From NCBI GenBank assembly GCA_036560485.1, contig DATBRC010000045.1:1-32111 (forward strand): a DNA stretch of 32,111 bases, read 5' to 3'. This document shows positions 9,301 to 16,744 of this stretch, piece after piece. Both the position numbers and the translations under genes were made by a program. The notes beneath the pieces were generated by a model, which did not search any database, was not told the DNA's origin, and saw only the letters and a program-made list of their open reading frames with translations. This DNA is from DATBRC01 sp036560485 (lineage in GTDB: Bacteria; Pseudomonadota; Gammaproteobacteria; Burkholderiales; Burkholderiaceae_D). Position 1 is the first letter of the stretch; every line of letters starts with the position of its first letter.

Positions 9301-9414
9301 CAGCGTCCGTTTGCAGTAGTGATTGTAGGCGGCATCGTGTCGGCGACGTTCTTTACATTATTGCTTCTTCCGCTGGCCTATCCCTATTTTTCCGATAAAT
9401 TGGAAGTGGAATAA
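6325..9414 (+). CDS. czcA: CzcA/CusA-family heavy-metal RND efflux pump
   Basis: This is the inner-membrane proton-driven pump of the HME-RND group, 1029 aa (usual length about 1030-1060). It shows TM1 (about 10-30), a large periplasmic loop, a TM2-TM6 block, and a second half with the same layout. The TM4 proton-relay signature reads AVDFGIIIDSAVVLVEAL: D393, D399 and E406 have the same 6- and 7-residue spacing as the essential D402/D408/E415 of CzcA. Other family landmarks are NNLPIEAFPDV near the N-terminus, KGPNNMEILADLKPRSQW and the late VQNGVIMVEQIVE. A Ser follows the second relay Asp where CzcA has Gly, so the cation cannot be assigned by analogy. The D-F-G relay argues against a Cu/Ag-only CusA type, which has an Ala-Ile-Asp variant. 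Confidence 0.95.
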   Translation: MLSKLIDFVLAQRVFVLILTAVLVVFGIRALNNLPIEAFPDVQDVQVQIVTQFAGQAPEEVERTITLPIEREMSGVPQQTQLRSVTITGLSVVTLTFADGTDDYFARQQVLEKLQNVTLPNGIQPQLAPLSTAVGEIFRYIVEAPPGMDPNEVRALQDWVIRPNLRIVPGVADVVSFGGTVKEYQVRIDPHALKRYGVTIDQVSQALTNNSANVGGGLVKRGDEALVVRGIGIFNRIDEIGAVIVNAKNGKTVVVSDVAEVAIGHRPLSGMVAFNNDDSVVEGIVQMSKGSNAAKVVADVKQAVARINAKLPKGVRLKTIYDRTELIDHTVHTVGENLLVGAALVIAILIVFLGNWRAALIVATVIPLSLLVAFIMLDMRSIPANLISLGAVDFGIIIDSAVVLVEALMVRLVMHNYDAGKGLTLKAWRKKTLKETVVELGHPILFSKAIIIIAFLPIYTFQRVEGKIFSPVAFTLSFAILGAIILTMTLIPTLLAWTMKRHPLEEKHSAWMHRIQVWYRSVLMRAQEKRTVVVLASATLLAITLLLAPMLGSEFLPKLDEGNIWLTVGLPTSSSLETTQQTEHQVRAILRSYPEVGNIISQIGRPDDGTDPKGPNNMEILADLKPRSQWKFADKESLIADMTAKIRTIPGVPTNFSQVIEDNVEEALSGVKGEIAVKVFGPDLAVLSQKSEQIASILNGIAGAADVAAVKIGGQSELDIVIDRARIARLGINIADVNLAIQTALAGSAVNAYFEGDRRFDITIRLKESFRDSIDDIAALQINLPGGAGTVSLGDLAQIDIRQGAARISREAGERNASVKANLLGRDQGSFVAEAQQKVAEQVHLPPGYQITWGGQFENQQRAVKRLLIIVPITALLIFSLLFWAFRSVRKAFLVLSIVPFTLIGGILGLALVGLHFSVSAAVGFIAVAGISVQNGVIMVEQIVEIARTNHSAFASAVEGAVSRLRPILMTALMAGLGLLPAALSHGIGSETQRPFAVVIVGGIVSATFFTLLLLPLAYPYFSDKLEVE

Positions 9415-9419
9415 GATCG

Positions 9420-9439
9420 TTTCTTTCGTGCGAAAGAAA
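9420..9439. repeat. Perfect hairpin just after the pump gene
   Basis: TTTCTTTCG (9420-9428) and CGAAAGAAA (9431-9439) pair over 9 bp around a 2-nt centre, 5 nt after the pump stop codon. There is no T-run on the plus strand, so it is not a canonical intrinsic terminator. It may protect the mRNA 3' end or bind a protein. Confidence 0.5.
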
Positions 9440-9590
9440 GTCAGTATTGCAGCACTGAGGAAGAATATGTGTACCACTTATTTCGAAGTCTTGACACACA
9501 TCAGTTCGCTCTCTCATATCACGATCGAGGTGCATCAGCACCTGGTCACCATTTGAACGCACTGCAGTAGTCGAAGGTGATTTGGATGAG

Positions 9591-9875
9591 ATGTGCATGA
9601 ACGAGCATGGCATGAAATTCAAAGACTGGCTTTATCAAGTGGCGGCATTCTTGATTGCCTGGTCGATTTTGTGTTCAGTGGCAGGTTTGGCAGATGACCT
9701 ATACGACACGATGATTCGTCTCGACTTAACGGCCTGGCTTTGTATCGGTATGGGCGTGATGCTGTTGAAAAATATCAAATTCCCCTATCCGTGTGTCGAT
9801 CGGATCGATGTCCTGGGTGCATTTAGAACGTTATGGTGGGCAAGCTTTTGGCCGGTTTACTTGATTCGAAAATAA
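9591..9875 (+). CDS. Small membrane protein with two predicted helices, unknown function
   Basis: The reading frame gives about 94 aa from ATG 9591. AAGGTGA lies about 10 nt upstream. ATG 9597 (behind GGATGAG) and ATG 9612 are credible alternatives, and TTG 9582 is too close to the ribosome-binding site. It contains two hydrophobic stretches (WLYQVAAFLIAWSILCSVAG and LTAWLCIGMGVMLL) and a C-terminal aromatic segment (FRTLWWASFWPVYLIRK). No family was recognised. It lies about 175 nt after the pump gene in the same direction and may be read through from the efflux operon or be independent. Confidence 0.6.
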   Translation: MCMNEHGMKFKDWLYQVAAFLIAWSILCSVAGLADDLYDTMIRLDLTAWLCIGMGVMLLKNIKFPYPCVDRIDVLGAFRTLWWASFWPVYLIRK

Positions 9876-10460
9876 AGCCAAAAGCAACCGTCTATGGCAC
9901 CAAATCAAGCCGCGGTAGTCATTATGCTCAACGACGAGCGGGCGCAAGGAGAAATCGTGTTGGAAATTCAAGACCTAACAAATTGTGTCCAAGAGCTTAG
10001 CGAAAACGTCGATTTTTGGAACTCAGCTATGAGAATCCAAAAAGTGAACACAAAGCCTTTCCGAAATTGTTTGTAGTCTCCCAAAACGTCTGCGGTTGCG
10101 ATGTGATTTCCGTGTTTGAAATTGGTTTTTTCTTGGCTTTGCCGTGATTTCCTCATTGATTGGTTCGTGTCATCCTCGAATTTTGCAAATTCGATAAGCC
10201 AAAAAGTAAAGATTTCTATTTTGTTATGCACACTTCCATAGCGGAATCGAACAAAAGGCAACAGATTTAATTATTGGTTACGCAGACCCTTTAAAAAAAT
10301 TGCGAATCAGAATTTAGTGGAGTATAAATTCCAGTAGGCAACAAAAATATTCTTGCCGCCGAATAAATCACAACGCGTTTGACACAAGAGCACAGGACTG
10401 CCGTACTCAACGACAACAAGAGAGACATTTTCTGTGACTATTCATTTTGGGGAGATTGAA
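9876..10460. other. 585-bp region with no confident gene
   Basis: A frame at 9894-10076 (+) and one at 9968-10261 (-) overlap each other and show no recognisable motif. A 39-codon piece beginning at GTG 9958 has an AAGGAG in front but no family support. The right part holds the promoter at 10300-10328 and a 5' leader of about 125 nt for the next gene cluster. Confidence 0.5.
10300..10328 (+). promoter_or_regulatory. Sigma70-like promoter for the exported-protein cluster
   Basis: TTGCGA (10300-10305) and TATAAA (10323-10328) are separated by exactly 17 nt, close to the consensus -35 and -10 elements. Transcription would start near 10335, giving a leader of about 125 nt before the lipoprotein start at 10461. 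It is predicted from hexamers and spacing only. Confidence 0.5.
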
Positions 10461-10616
10461 ATGGTGAATATACTTCAAAGAACATGTGCTGTTCTGCTTG
10501 CATTAACACTACTGGGTGTCACTGCGGGTTGTGGCGGCAATGGCGGCGGCAGTTCCTCTGGTTCCACTAGCGGTTTGTCGACACCGGCAAGCGTCTCTGT
10601 TGTTAGTGCGAACTGA
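10461..10616 (+). CDS. 51-aa lipoprotein, first gene of an exported-protein cluster
   Basis: ATG 10461 follows GGGGAG with 6-nt spacing, so it is preferred over the in-frame GTG at 10434. The peptide is a lipoprotein signal (MVNILQRTCAVLLALTLLGV, lipobox TAGC) plus a short Gly/Ser-rich mature tail of about 27 residues. Such tiny lipoproteins have almost no folded domain and may serve as a tether. The stop is 8 nt before the next gene, which has its own AAGGAG, so both are in one transcript. Confidence 0.7.
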   Translation: MVNILQRTCAVLLALTLLGVTAGCGGNGGGSSSGSTSGLSTPASVSVVSAN

Positions 10617-10624
10617 AGGAGAAC

Positions 10625-12847
10625 ATGATGAAACCGACTTCATTTAAATTATCCTTGTTGTCCGTGGCATTTCTGGCAGGCGGCGCGATTTCGAGTGCCG
10701 CACTTGCTACCATTCCATCTACTGCGCCGTATATCACCGATACTCAGAATGTACATGTGCAAGACGCTACTTCGGAAGGCGTCAATCAGCTCAACATGGT
10801 GCTTTGTATCATGAATGCGATGAGCCCTGCGGCCATGGTTAACGCAGGCCCGTATATCGCATTAGTCGATAAAAATAAATGCGATACATCCGGTCGCGAT
10901 AGCGCATCGAATTCGTCCAGCACGTCTTCAGGCGCAGGCGCAGCACCGAATTACATGAATGCGATTGTGGATGTCACACGCGCCGACAATGTCTCTCCAA
11001 TGGTCTTCAAGGCCTGGATGAGCCTGACGGAGCAGGGCCACTTGACCACAGTTTATGTGAAAGGATCGGTCACGCAAGCACCTAGTACATCGTTGCCCTA
11101 TGGTGTGTTTCGGCTGGATTATTTGGGCAAAGTGGGTGGCGTAACGCAATTCAATGGTTACATCGATTCGACCACTAATGGCATCAGCTATTACGAGACC
11201 AGTGCTGGAGGCGGCGGTGGCGGCGCGCAGATAAGTGCATTGGCGCTGTCTGCAAGTTCCACGACATCAGGCACTGGTTCAATGGCAGATGCAGGTACCA
11301 CGTTCAATTTTGCCTTCAACACGAATCTCTTTCGCCGCAGCGATGGCACCAATGACAAATGCTTTGATCGCACGCAAGCCAATGCCGATAAATCCGTATG
11401 GCGTTATGGCACCTACAATGCAGTGGATGGAACGCGGGTGGATCAATCGAATCCTGGTTTTCCGATTACCGCCAGCTATCTCGGCAACAGCTATTATGGA
11501 TTCGCCAGCTTTTGGGGCATTAATTTCCAAGGCCTGGATCTAAATGCGATTGCCGATAGCAATCCAATTGCCGGCCTTACTGTGAGCGACCAGCGGCAAG
11601 GGAATTCATCGACATACAGTTTAGCCAAGCTGAGCGGCAAATTGACCAAGTACACGTTGGCTTCGACGACACTGAGCGCAATTGATGGCTTCCCGATTCA
11701 GGCATGGGGAAATTTTTATGCGTTGACAGGAAATAATGCCGCTCTGTTGAATGTCAATCAAGTCGAGATGCACTGGGATAATGCGAATACCCGGTTCGTT
11801 ATCACCGGGCAGCAAACCTGCGACCCAAATGGTTGCTTGACCGTGCCACTGGCAGGGAATGTTACGGTCCCGTTTACTGCAGCTTCGTTTGATCTCAATG
11901 GATATTCACAATCGCTGGGCGGTCAGGTCAGCATTCCGCACTCTGTGTCCTATGCAGGAAGCTCATCGGTAAATTACTACACACAAAGCGTTGTAATACC
12001 AGGCAGTGCAGGAGCGCCGACGGCTTTGTATTGCCTGAATAACTGCGTGACATCTGCTTCGCTTGCCGCCTTCACCGGAAGCAATTCACCGTTCAATGCC
12101 GGTACCATAAGCCAATGGTCCTCCGGCAATAATCGCGTCACATACGCATTCGGCAGCAGCGGGCTCACGGAAAGCAGCAACTCGGTGACAGCATCGTCGA
12201 CTGCCTTGCAGAACGCGTCGACCTATTTCACCGGCATGAATCAGCAGGGTATTCGAACCGGGCGCTTATTTACGACAGACTTGACCGGTGTGGGTGGCTG
12301 CCCTAATACCTATTGCGAACCTAACTCCGATTACTACACATGGGAAACCGGCCCGAATCAGTGGAACCAATCGCTATGGTTAACACATAGCGGTACGGTG
12401 GTGACGCTCGATCCACCGCAAAACATGTCCTATATCGTGCAGGCAGCAGACGATTCAAGCGGAAGCTGGGTTGGCAAAACGATTCAATTGCAATTCAGCG
12501 GTTTCGGCAATTTGTGGGGTATTCCGGGACATTGCGTTGATCCGGTAGATAACAGTGTTGTCGCATGTTCGCAAAACGTTCGTTATGTGCCGGAGTTTGC
12601 TTTGGCGGATGGCGATACGATGACCTTGGGCAGCACGCCATTGATCGTCAAAGCACTCGACGAAGAGCTTCGCTTGAAGAGCGTTCTGCTTAGCCAGTGC
12701 ACCAGCGCTAATTTGACGCTGAGTTCTCAGACAGTGCCGACATCGGCCGGCTTGCATGATCCGAGCAATTCGTCCGATGCAGATTACATTGGCACGCAGC
12801 CAACCGTAAGCGGCGCGCCGAAGGTTATTCACGGTGTTGTGCAGTAG
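10625..12847 (+). CDS. Large exported protein of unknown function (740 aa)
   Basis: ATG 10625 (or 10628) follows AAGGAG at 4-nt spacing. A signal peptide (MMKPTSFKLSLLSVAFLAGG, probable cleavage after ALA) precedes a mature protein without transmembrane helices. It is rich in Ser, Thr, Asn, Gly and aromatics, as in extracellular or surface beta-proteins. A Gly run (SAGGGGGGAQ) near residue 198 separates an N-terminal part from the central part. Cys come in close pairs suggesting disulfides (CDPNGC, YCLNNC, CPNTYC, HCVDPVDNSVVAC). Tyr/Trp-rich blocks include VWRYGTYNAVDGTRV and GFASFWGINF. I recognise no named domain. It sits between a tiny lipoprotein and a TonB-like protein, so a surface function linked to envelope signalling is possible but unproven. 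Confidence 0.85.
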   Translation: MMKPTSFKLSLLSVAFLAGGAISSAALATIPSTAPYITDTQNVHVQDATSEGVNQLNMVLCIMNAMSPAAMVNAGPYIALVDKNKCDTSGRDSASNSSSTSSGAGAAPNYMNAIVDVTRADNVSPMVFKAWMSLTEQGHLTTVYVKGSVTQAPSTSLPYGVFRLDYLGKVGGVTQFNGYIDSTTNGISYYETSAGGGGGGAQISALALSASSTTSGTGSMADAGTTFNFAFNTNLFRRSDGTNDKCFDRTQANADKSVWRYGTYNAVDGTRVDQSNPGFPITASYLGNSYYGFASFWGINFQGLDLNAIADSNPIAGLTVSDQRQGNSSTYSLAKLSGKLTKYTLASTTLSAIDGFPIQAWGNFYALTGNNAALLNVNQVEMHWDNANTRFVITGQQTCDPNGCLTVPLAGNVTVPFTAASFDLNGYSQSLGGQVSIPHSVSYAGSSSVNYYTQSVVIPGSAGAPTALYCLNNCVTSASLAAFTGSNSPFNAGTISQWSSGNNRVTYAFGSSGLTESSNSVTASSTALQNASTYFTGMNQQGIRTGRLFTTDLTGVGGCPNTYCEPNSDYYTWETGPNQWNQSLWLTHSGTVVTLDPPQNMSYIVQAADDSSGSWVGKTIQLQFSGFGNLWGIPGHCVDPVDNSVVACSQNVRYVPEFALADGDTMTLGSTPLIVKALDEELRLKSVLLSQCTSANLTLSSQTVPTSAGLHDPSNSSDADYIGTQPTVSGAPKVIHGVVQ

Positions 12848-13664
12848 AAGCGGTACTCTCCTTGATGGCGCGTTTCGGCGCGCCTTTTTTTATTCCTGGC
12901 AGTCGCGGCTGTCTTTCATATTGCTTGCAGTTGCCTTGCATGCCGCGCTGCTGTCCGCTTTACCTGCAAGCACACCATTGAGCATCCATCATTGGCCAGC
13001 GTTATCCGCACATGTGGAATCGCGCCGGCCGGTACAAATGGTTAGCATTGCTTCGGTGTTTTCTCCAAATACCACGCATGCATTGATTCCTGTGAAGGTA
13101 AAACAAAAGACCTCCGTTGCGGAATCCGCTCTTCCGAAAATGATCGCTGAAGCACCTGCCGGGACGCCTCGTTATGCATTGACGGCAGCGCCGCCGCAAG
13201 CCGCACCAGCTCCTGCAGGACCTGTGGTCGGCTTGGCGCTTCCGCAGTCCGGCGTCATGCAAGGGCATCGTCGTCTTTGGTCATTTCAGCAGGGTACAAC
13301 GATGTCCGATGAGCAGGCGCTTCGTCAGGCACAGATGCAACATGAAGCACAGCTGGCAATACAAGCCGGCCGTGCAGCCGACAGAGAAAAATTCGAAGCG
13401 CAATTAATGATTGCATTGGGTGGAGTACAGTTGAACTCGCCATGCCAGGTGATCATTCCGCCGGCAAAGCTGGCACACCTTCATTGTGAAAATGATTTGG
13501 ATGCCAAGGCAGTACGTGCCGTTTTAATCCAATCAGGAGATGCTCCTGTCATACAGACCGACGCAACATTTTTCATCATCGATTTGGCACCACGTCAGTC
13601 AGGTGGAACGCAAGCGGTTAGCCGTCACAGCAATGTGGCATCATTGCAAGAGCTGAATTTTTGA
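12834..13664 (+). CDS. TonB-like membrane-anchored periplasmic protein, start uncertain
   Basis: The open frame begins at GTG 12834, behind AAGG at 9-nt spacing, and overlaps the end of the preceding gene by 14 nt. The N-terminus then has a basic patch and a single helix (FRRAFFYSWQSRLSFILLAV then ALHAALLSAL), as in TonB-like anchored proteins. A Pro/Ala-rich stretch follows (about 90-130), then a Gln/Ala-rich helix (about 155-190) and a small C-terminal domain with two Cys. The terminator hairpin at 12867-12891 lies inside this reading frame (read as G-A-F-R-R-A-F-F). No ATG lies in frame near the start; an out-of-frame ATG at 12865 would join the frame if the T7 run had eight Ts. No named family was recognised. 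Confidence 0.65.
   Translation: MLCSRSGTLLDGAFRRAFFYSWQSRLSFILLAVALHAALLSALPASTPLSIHHWPALSAHVESRRPVQMVSIASVFSPNTTHALIPVKVKQKTSVAESALPKMIAEAPAGTPRYALTAAPPQAAPAPAGPVVGLALPQSGVMQGHRRLWSFQQGTTMSDEQALRQAQMQHEAQLAIQAGRAADREKFEAQLMIALGGVQLNSPCQVIIPPAKLAHLHCENDLDAKAVRAVLIQSGDAPVIQTDATFFIIDLAPRQSGGTQAVSRHSNVASLQELNF
12867..12891 (+). terminator. Intrinsic terminator after the 740-aa exported protein gene
   Basis: GGCGCG (12867-12872), loop TTTCGG and CGCGCC (12879-12884) are followed by seven Ts (12885-12891). It begins 20 nt after the stop of the 740-aa gene. It also falls inside the first codons of the next gene, so it may act as an attenuator that sets the ratio of the two products. Confidence 0.75.
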
Positions 13665-13672
13665 ACGGTTAC

Positions 13673-14695
13673 ATGACTACAATGAAAAATCTCTCCGTCG
13701 CACTGCTTCTCTTTTCCTCTTTTTGTTTTGCCACGGCTGGTGATATTACCAAGTGTACGGATGCAAGCGGGCGGACAACTTACGGTGATCAACCTTGTTC
13801 GAACGGTAAGCCAATGGGTCGCGATGAAATCGTTCCAGCGGCCTCGACCAATAGTTCGGTTGCAGCGATGACCGCAGCCGGGAAAATCGATCTCATCGAA
13901 GGCGATGTGCATCTTTTCGATCGCCAGAAAAAGCCCCGTATCGTCCATGCAAGCGACAACATATATGAAGGCGACAGTATTGCCACCGGTAACGATGGTG
14001 AGATTCATTTGACGATGGCAGACGAAGGCTTTATTGCCGTGCGCCCTAATACAACAATGCGTATCACGCGATACCGTGCACAGGGAGATGATCAAGACAA
14101 TGCAGTCATTGGACTGTTGGTCGGCAGCCTGCGCTGTATCACCGGCTGGATTGGTAAATATCGACCTCACGAGTATAAAATCCGCACGCCAACCGCCACC
14201 ATCGGCATTCGCGGTACCGATCACGAACCGATGGTCCTTCCTGAAGGAAGCACAGAGGGTGAACCAGGGACCTATGACAAGGTCAATTTTGGTGGTAGCT
14301 ACATTAAGACGGCGCAGGGCAGTGTTGAGGTATCACCCCAGCATGCGGCATTTGCACCCGTTCCGGGAAAACAAGGGGTGTCGCGTCCACGATTGCTGCA
14401 AAGCATTCCAGGATTTTACCGTCCCTCCCGCAATGAGCAGTTAATCGAGGGAAAGCATGAATTGATACAACGCACACTGGAAAAGCGACGCGCGGAGAGG
14501 CGCCAGACCATCAAGGAAAATCGGTTGCAAAGAAATAACCTGGCAGCCGCTAAAGCAAGGGAACAAGTGAAATCCCCTATGCGGAATACAAAACGAACGC
14601 ACCATCAGAACAAGCGCAAACAAATGCGAGAAGAAAAACAATCGTCATCAGAACAACCAGAACAAACGCATCAAGAACGACGTGAAAGACGGTAA
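13673..14695 (+). CDS. Exported FecR-domain protein with N-terminal DUF4124 motif
   Basis: The start is ATG 13673 or 13682, 9-18 nt after the preceding stop; neither has a clear ribosome-binding site, suggesting coupling. The protein has a signal peptide (KNLSVALLLFSSFCFA), then a DUF4124-like segment DITKCTDASGRTTYGDQPC. A FecR domain follows (about 70-190): DLIEGDVHLFDR, GDSIATGNDGEIHLTM, FIAVRPNTTMRITRY, and YKIRTPTATIGIRGTDHE. The last 85 residues are very basic and helical, ending in many Arg/Glu. Exported FecR proteins of this kind lack the anti-sigma helix of true FecR; the domain may bind glycan or a surface partner. It is the last gene of the cluster that begins at 10461. Confidence 0.85.
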   Translation: MTTMKNLSVALLLFSSFCFATAGDITKCTDASGRTTYGDQPCSNGKPMGRDEIVPAASTNSSVAAMTAAGKIDLIEGDVHLFDRQKKPRIVHASDNIYEGDSIATGNDGEIHLTMADEGFIAVRPNTTMRITRYRAQGDDQDNAVIGLLVGSLRCITGWIGKYRPHEYKIRTPTATIGIRGTDHEPMVLPEGSTEGEPGTYDKVNFGGSYIKTAQGSVEVSPQHAAFAPVPGKQGVSRPRLLQSIPGFYRPSRNEQLIEGKHELIQRTLEKRRAERRQTIKENRLQRNNLAAAKAREQVKSPMRNTKRTHHQNKRKQMREEKQSSSEQPEQTHQERRERR

Positions 14696-14925
14696 TTTCA
14701 ATCAGCAACGAGTGGATCGAACATGCGCGCACAACACGGATATCAACCGATGATCGAGTATTAAATTAATAAAATAATCACTGATCGTAGATAGCGCCTC
14801 TTTCTTGGCAACACTTTGTTACATCGGATACAACTTATCAGTAATCTGGCGTTGTCAGGAGGGCGTTATAGGAGCGTATCACCGAACAATCTGAGCATTC
14901 AAATTAACCTTAATGGAGATTGACC

Positions 14926-15273
14926 ATGTTGAACCTGAAAAATACGCGTAAAGCATTAGCACTCATTGGCATCGTCAGCGTGTTCGCCATGACAGCCGGC
15001 AGCACCTTTGCGCAAGATACGAAATGGCAAAAAGATCATCCGCGTCGCGAGCAAGTCAATCATCGCTTGAACAACCAGGACAAGCGTATCAACAAGGAAG
15101 TCAAAGAAGGGGAAATGAGCAAGAAGAAGGCGGCACGATTGCATAAACAGGATCATCAGATTCGCAAGGAAGAGCGGGCGATGGCCAGTCAAAATGGCGG
15201 CCACATTACCAAGCAAGAACAAAGAACATTGAATCAGCAAGAAAATGGCACGAGCAGAAAGATCGGTCAATAA
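14926..15273 (+). CDS. Small basic exported protein of unknown function
   Basis: ATG 14926 follows GGAG with 7-nt spacing. An upstream in-frame TTG at 14920 is not preferred. A signal peptide ends near STFAQ, and the mature chain is about 90 aa, almost entirely helical and charged (DHPRREQVNHRLNNQDKRIN, EGEMSKKKAARLHKQDHQIR, ASQNGGHITKQEQRTLNQQE). The pattern of NxR(L/I)xxQxxRI and ASQNGGHIT is one I associate with a widespread conserved exported family without assigned function. It is probably monocistronic, followed by the paired hairpins at 15317-15358. Confidence 0.8.
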   Translation: MLNLKNTRKALALIGIVSVFAMTAGSTFAQDTKWQKDHPRREQVNHRLNNQDKRINKEVKEGEMSKKKAARLHKQDHQIRKEERAMASQNGGHITKQEQRTLNQQENGTSRKIGQ

Positions 15274-15316
15274 GAAAGGGTAAGACTGGCTTGTAATGTA
15301 CCAATTTAATTTTCCC

Positions 15317-15358
15317 CTGACGGGTATCCGCTATGACGGATACTCGTCTATCCGTCAG
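15317..15358. repeat. Two mutually exclusive hairpins
   Basis: Three related arms occur in 42 nt. CGGGTATCCG (15321-15330) can pair with CGGATACTCG (15337-15346) with one wobble. Alternatively TGACGGATA (15334-15342) pairs perfectly with TATCCGTCA (15349-15357). The outer CTGACGG (15317-15323) also matches CCGTCAG (15352-15358). There is no T-run after it. It resembles an extragenic palindrome or an attenuator-like switch ahead of the lipoprotein gene at 15403. Confidence 0.55.
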
Positions 15359-15402
15359 ATTGAATGATGGCTTCTACCATTGATTTATCGATTAGGACAA
15401 TA

Positions 15403-15783
15403 ATGAAACGCTCATTAAATATACTGTTGTTCATTGCGGCTGCAATGGTCGCCGCAGGTTGCACCACCGTTGTGAAGGAACGGGTCGTCGTCAGAGAGCA
15501 GCCGCAAAAAGTCGTTGTGAAACAAATGCCTGCCCCGATTCAAGAAGCGAGAGGTTCGTCACCCGGTTATGGCTATGCGTGGGTACCGGGGCATTGGGTA
15601 TGGCACAACACTGAGTGGCAATGGCAAGCAGGCCATTGGTATCAAGGCAATGTGCGGCCCATGCCTCCTATCATCGTTGAGCAAATCACCATTGCCCCAA
15701 GCCCTTCGCACTATTGGGTACCGGGTCACTGGCAATGGCAACGAGATGACTGGGTTTGGCGTCCTGGCCACTGGCAAGGGTAA
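15403..15783 (+). CDS. YXWXXGXW-repeat lipoprotein
   Basis: ATG 15403 is preferred because it starts a lipoprotein signal (MKRSLNILLFIAAAMVAAGC, lipobox AAGC). AGGA lies about 6 nt upstream, and the in-frame ATG at 15364 would bury the signal. The mature chain has a Val-rich linker, then repeats of the aromatic motif: YAWVPGHWVWHNTEWQWQAG, HYWVPGHWQWQRDDWVW and RPGHWQG. Proteins with this motif are exported, of unknown biochemical role. A second YXWXXGXW protein is encoded on the other strand at 27354-27860. Confidence 0.85.
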   Translation: MKRSLNILLFIAAAMVAAGCTTVVKERVVVREQPQKVVVKQMPAPIQEARGSSPGYGYAWVPGHWVWHNTEWQWQAGHWYQGNVRPMPPIIVEQITIAPSPSHYWVPGHWQWQRDDWVWRPGHWQG

Positions 15784-16284
15784 TCCCAATTGACAGTGAT
15801 AGCCCGTCTCCATATCGAAAGATGGATTATCTACACACATTGAATGCAATGTCGGTCAACATGCTCATTAACGCGGAGCCAAGAAAAGTGGATTCGAGGG
15901 AGAGACTAGAGACGTGACGCATATCATTATTAGGCACGCCTGCTGATATACGCAGCAATATTAAGAATTGCACCGATTAAATCTGCCTTGAGCTTTGACA
16001 TACTATCTGGCGATGGTAAGGCCACTCCACCAAAATGAATACGCTGAAAGCACGGATTGTACGATTCTCTGGATGGTTTCTTATTGATGCAATAATTTGT
16101 AAGGGTTGTTGATTAATAAAAATGCATGCGTAAATTTTATTCTCAATTCTCCTATTCCTCCTATTCGCCATGTAATCTATTGAGCAAGTTGCAATGAACT
16201 CAGCGATACAATGATTGTCTTAATGAAAGCTGCTTTCAACAAAAGAGCATGAACACGTCTTTCTTCATAAAGGCAGGAGATCGT
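15784..16284. other. About 500-bp AT-rich gene-free region
   Basis: No supported gene on either strand. It contains a 9-bp unit CTCCTATTC repeated twice in tandem at 16149-16166. The promoter of the DUF2844/DUF3443 pair should lie near its right end, but I could not single out hexamers with good spacing. Confidence 0.5.
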
Positions 16285-16740
16285 ATGATGCGTTTCCCTT
16301 TATTAATCATTGGCATTCTATGTTACGCCAGCTCAGCGTGGGCCGTACTGGGCGGTGCGCCTGCCCATTTAACGACAGATCAAAGATCGGTTACAGCGAT
16401 GATGCATGCTGCAGGTGCAGCAACTATTGGCATTTACACGCAGATCGATACCACTTTGCCTTCCGGTACACTCGTTCGTGAGTATGTATCCAATGGGACC
16501 GTGTTCGCTGTTGCCTGGAAGGGCCCCTTTTTGCCAGACTTGAAGACACTATTAGGACCGCACTTTGACGCGATGACCACGGAAGCAGCCAAAACGACCA
16601 AGGCAGGACATTCACAATTGACTGTGAATCATCCGGATCTCGTGATTCAATCAGGCGGCCATATGCGCGCTTTTGAGGGTCGTGCATGGATACCTTCGCT
16701 ACTTCCATCTGGCATGGATACCAAAGACATTCATCTCTAA
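16285..16740 (+). CDS. DUF2844 exported protein
   Basis: ATG 16285 (or 16288) directly follows AGGAGA, so it is preferred over ATG 16249. The product is about 150 aa with a signal peptide ending in SAWA and the typical mature start VLGGAPAHL. Conserved-looking segments are LPSGTLVREYVSNGTVFAVA, WKGPFLPDLKTLLGPHFD, and HPDLVIQSGGHMRAFEGRAW, all matching the DUF2844 family as I know it from Burkholderiales. The stop is 4 nt before the DUF3443 gene. DUF2844 and DUF3443 genes are regularly paired, implying a shared but unknown envelope function. Confidence 0.88.
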   Translation: MMRFPLLIIGILCYASSAWAVLGGAPAHLTTDQRSVTAMMHAAGAATIGIYTQIDTTLPSGTLVREYVSNGTVFAVAWKGPFLPDLKTLLGPHFDAMTTEAAKTTKAGHSQLTVNHPDLVIQSGGHMRAFEGRAWIPSLLPSGMDTKDIHL

Positions 16741-16744
16741 GAAA

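Noticed and set aside
9894..10261. Opposed short frames in the 9.9-10.3 kb gap
   Set aside because: They overlap antiparallel, show no signal peptide or motif, and neither is better supported than the other.
15977..16171. 64-codon leftward frame starting near a GGAGG-like run
   Set aside because: The purine run lies inside the frame as a tandem repeat, and the product has no signal, motif or conserved look.
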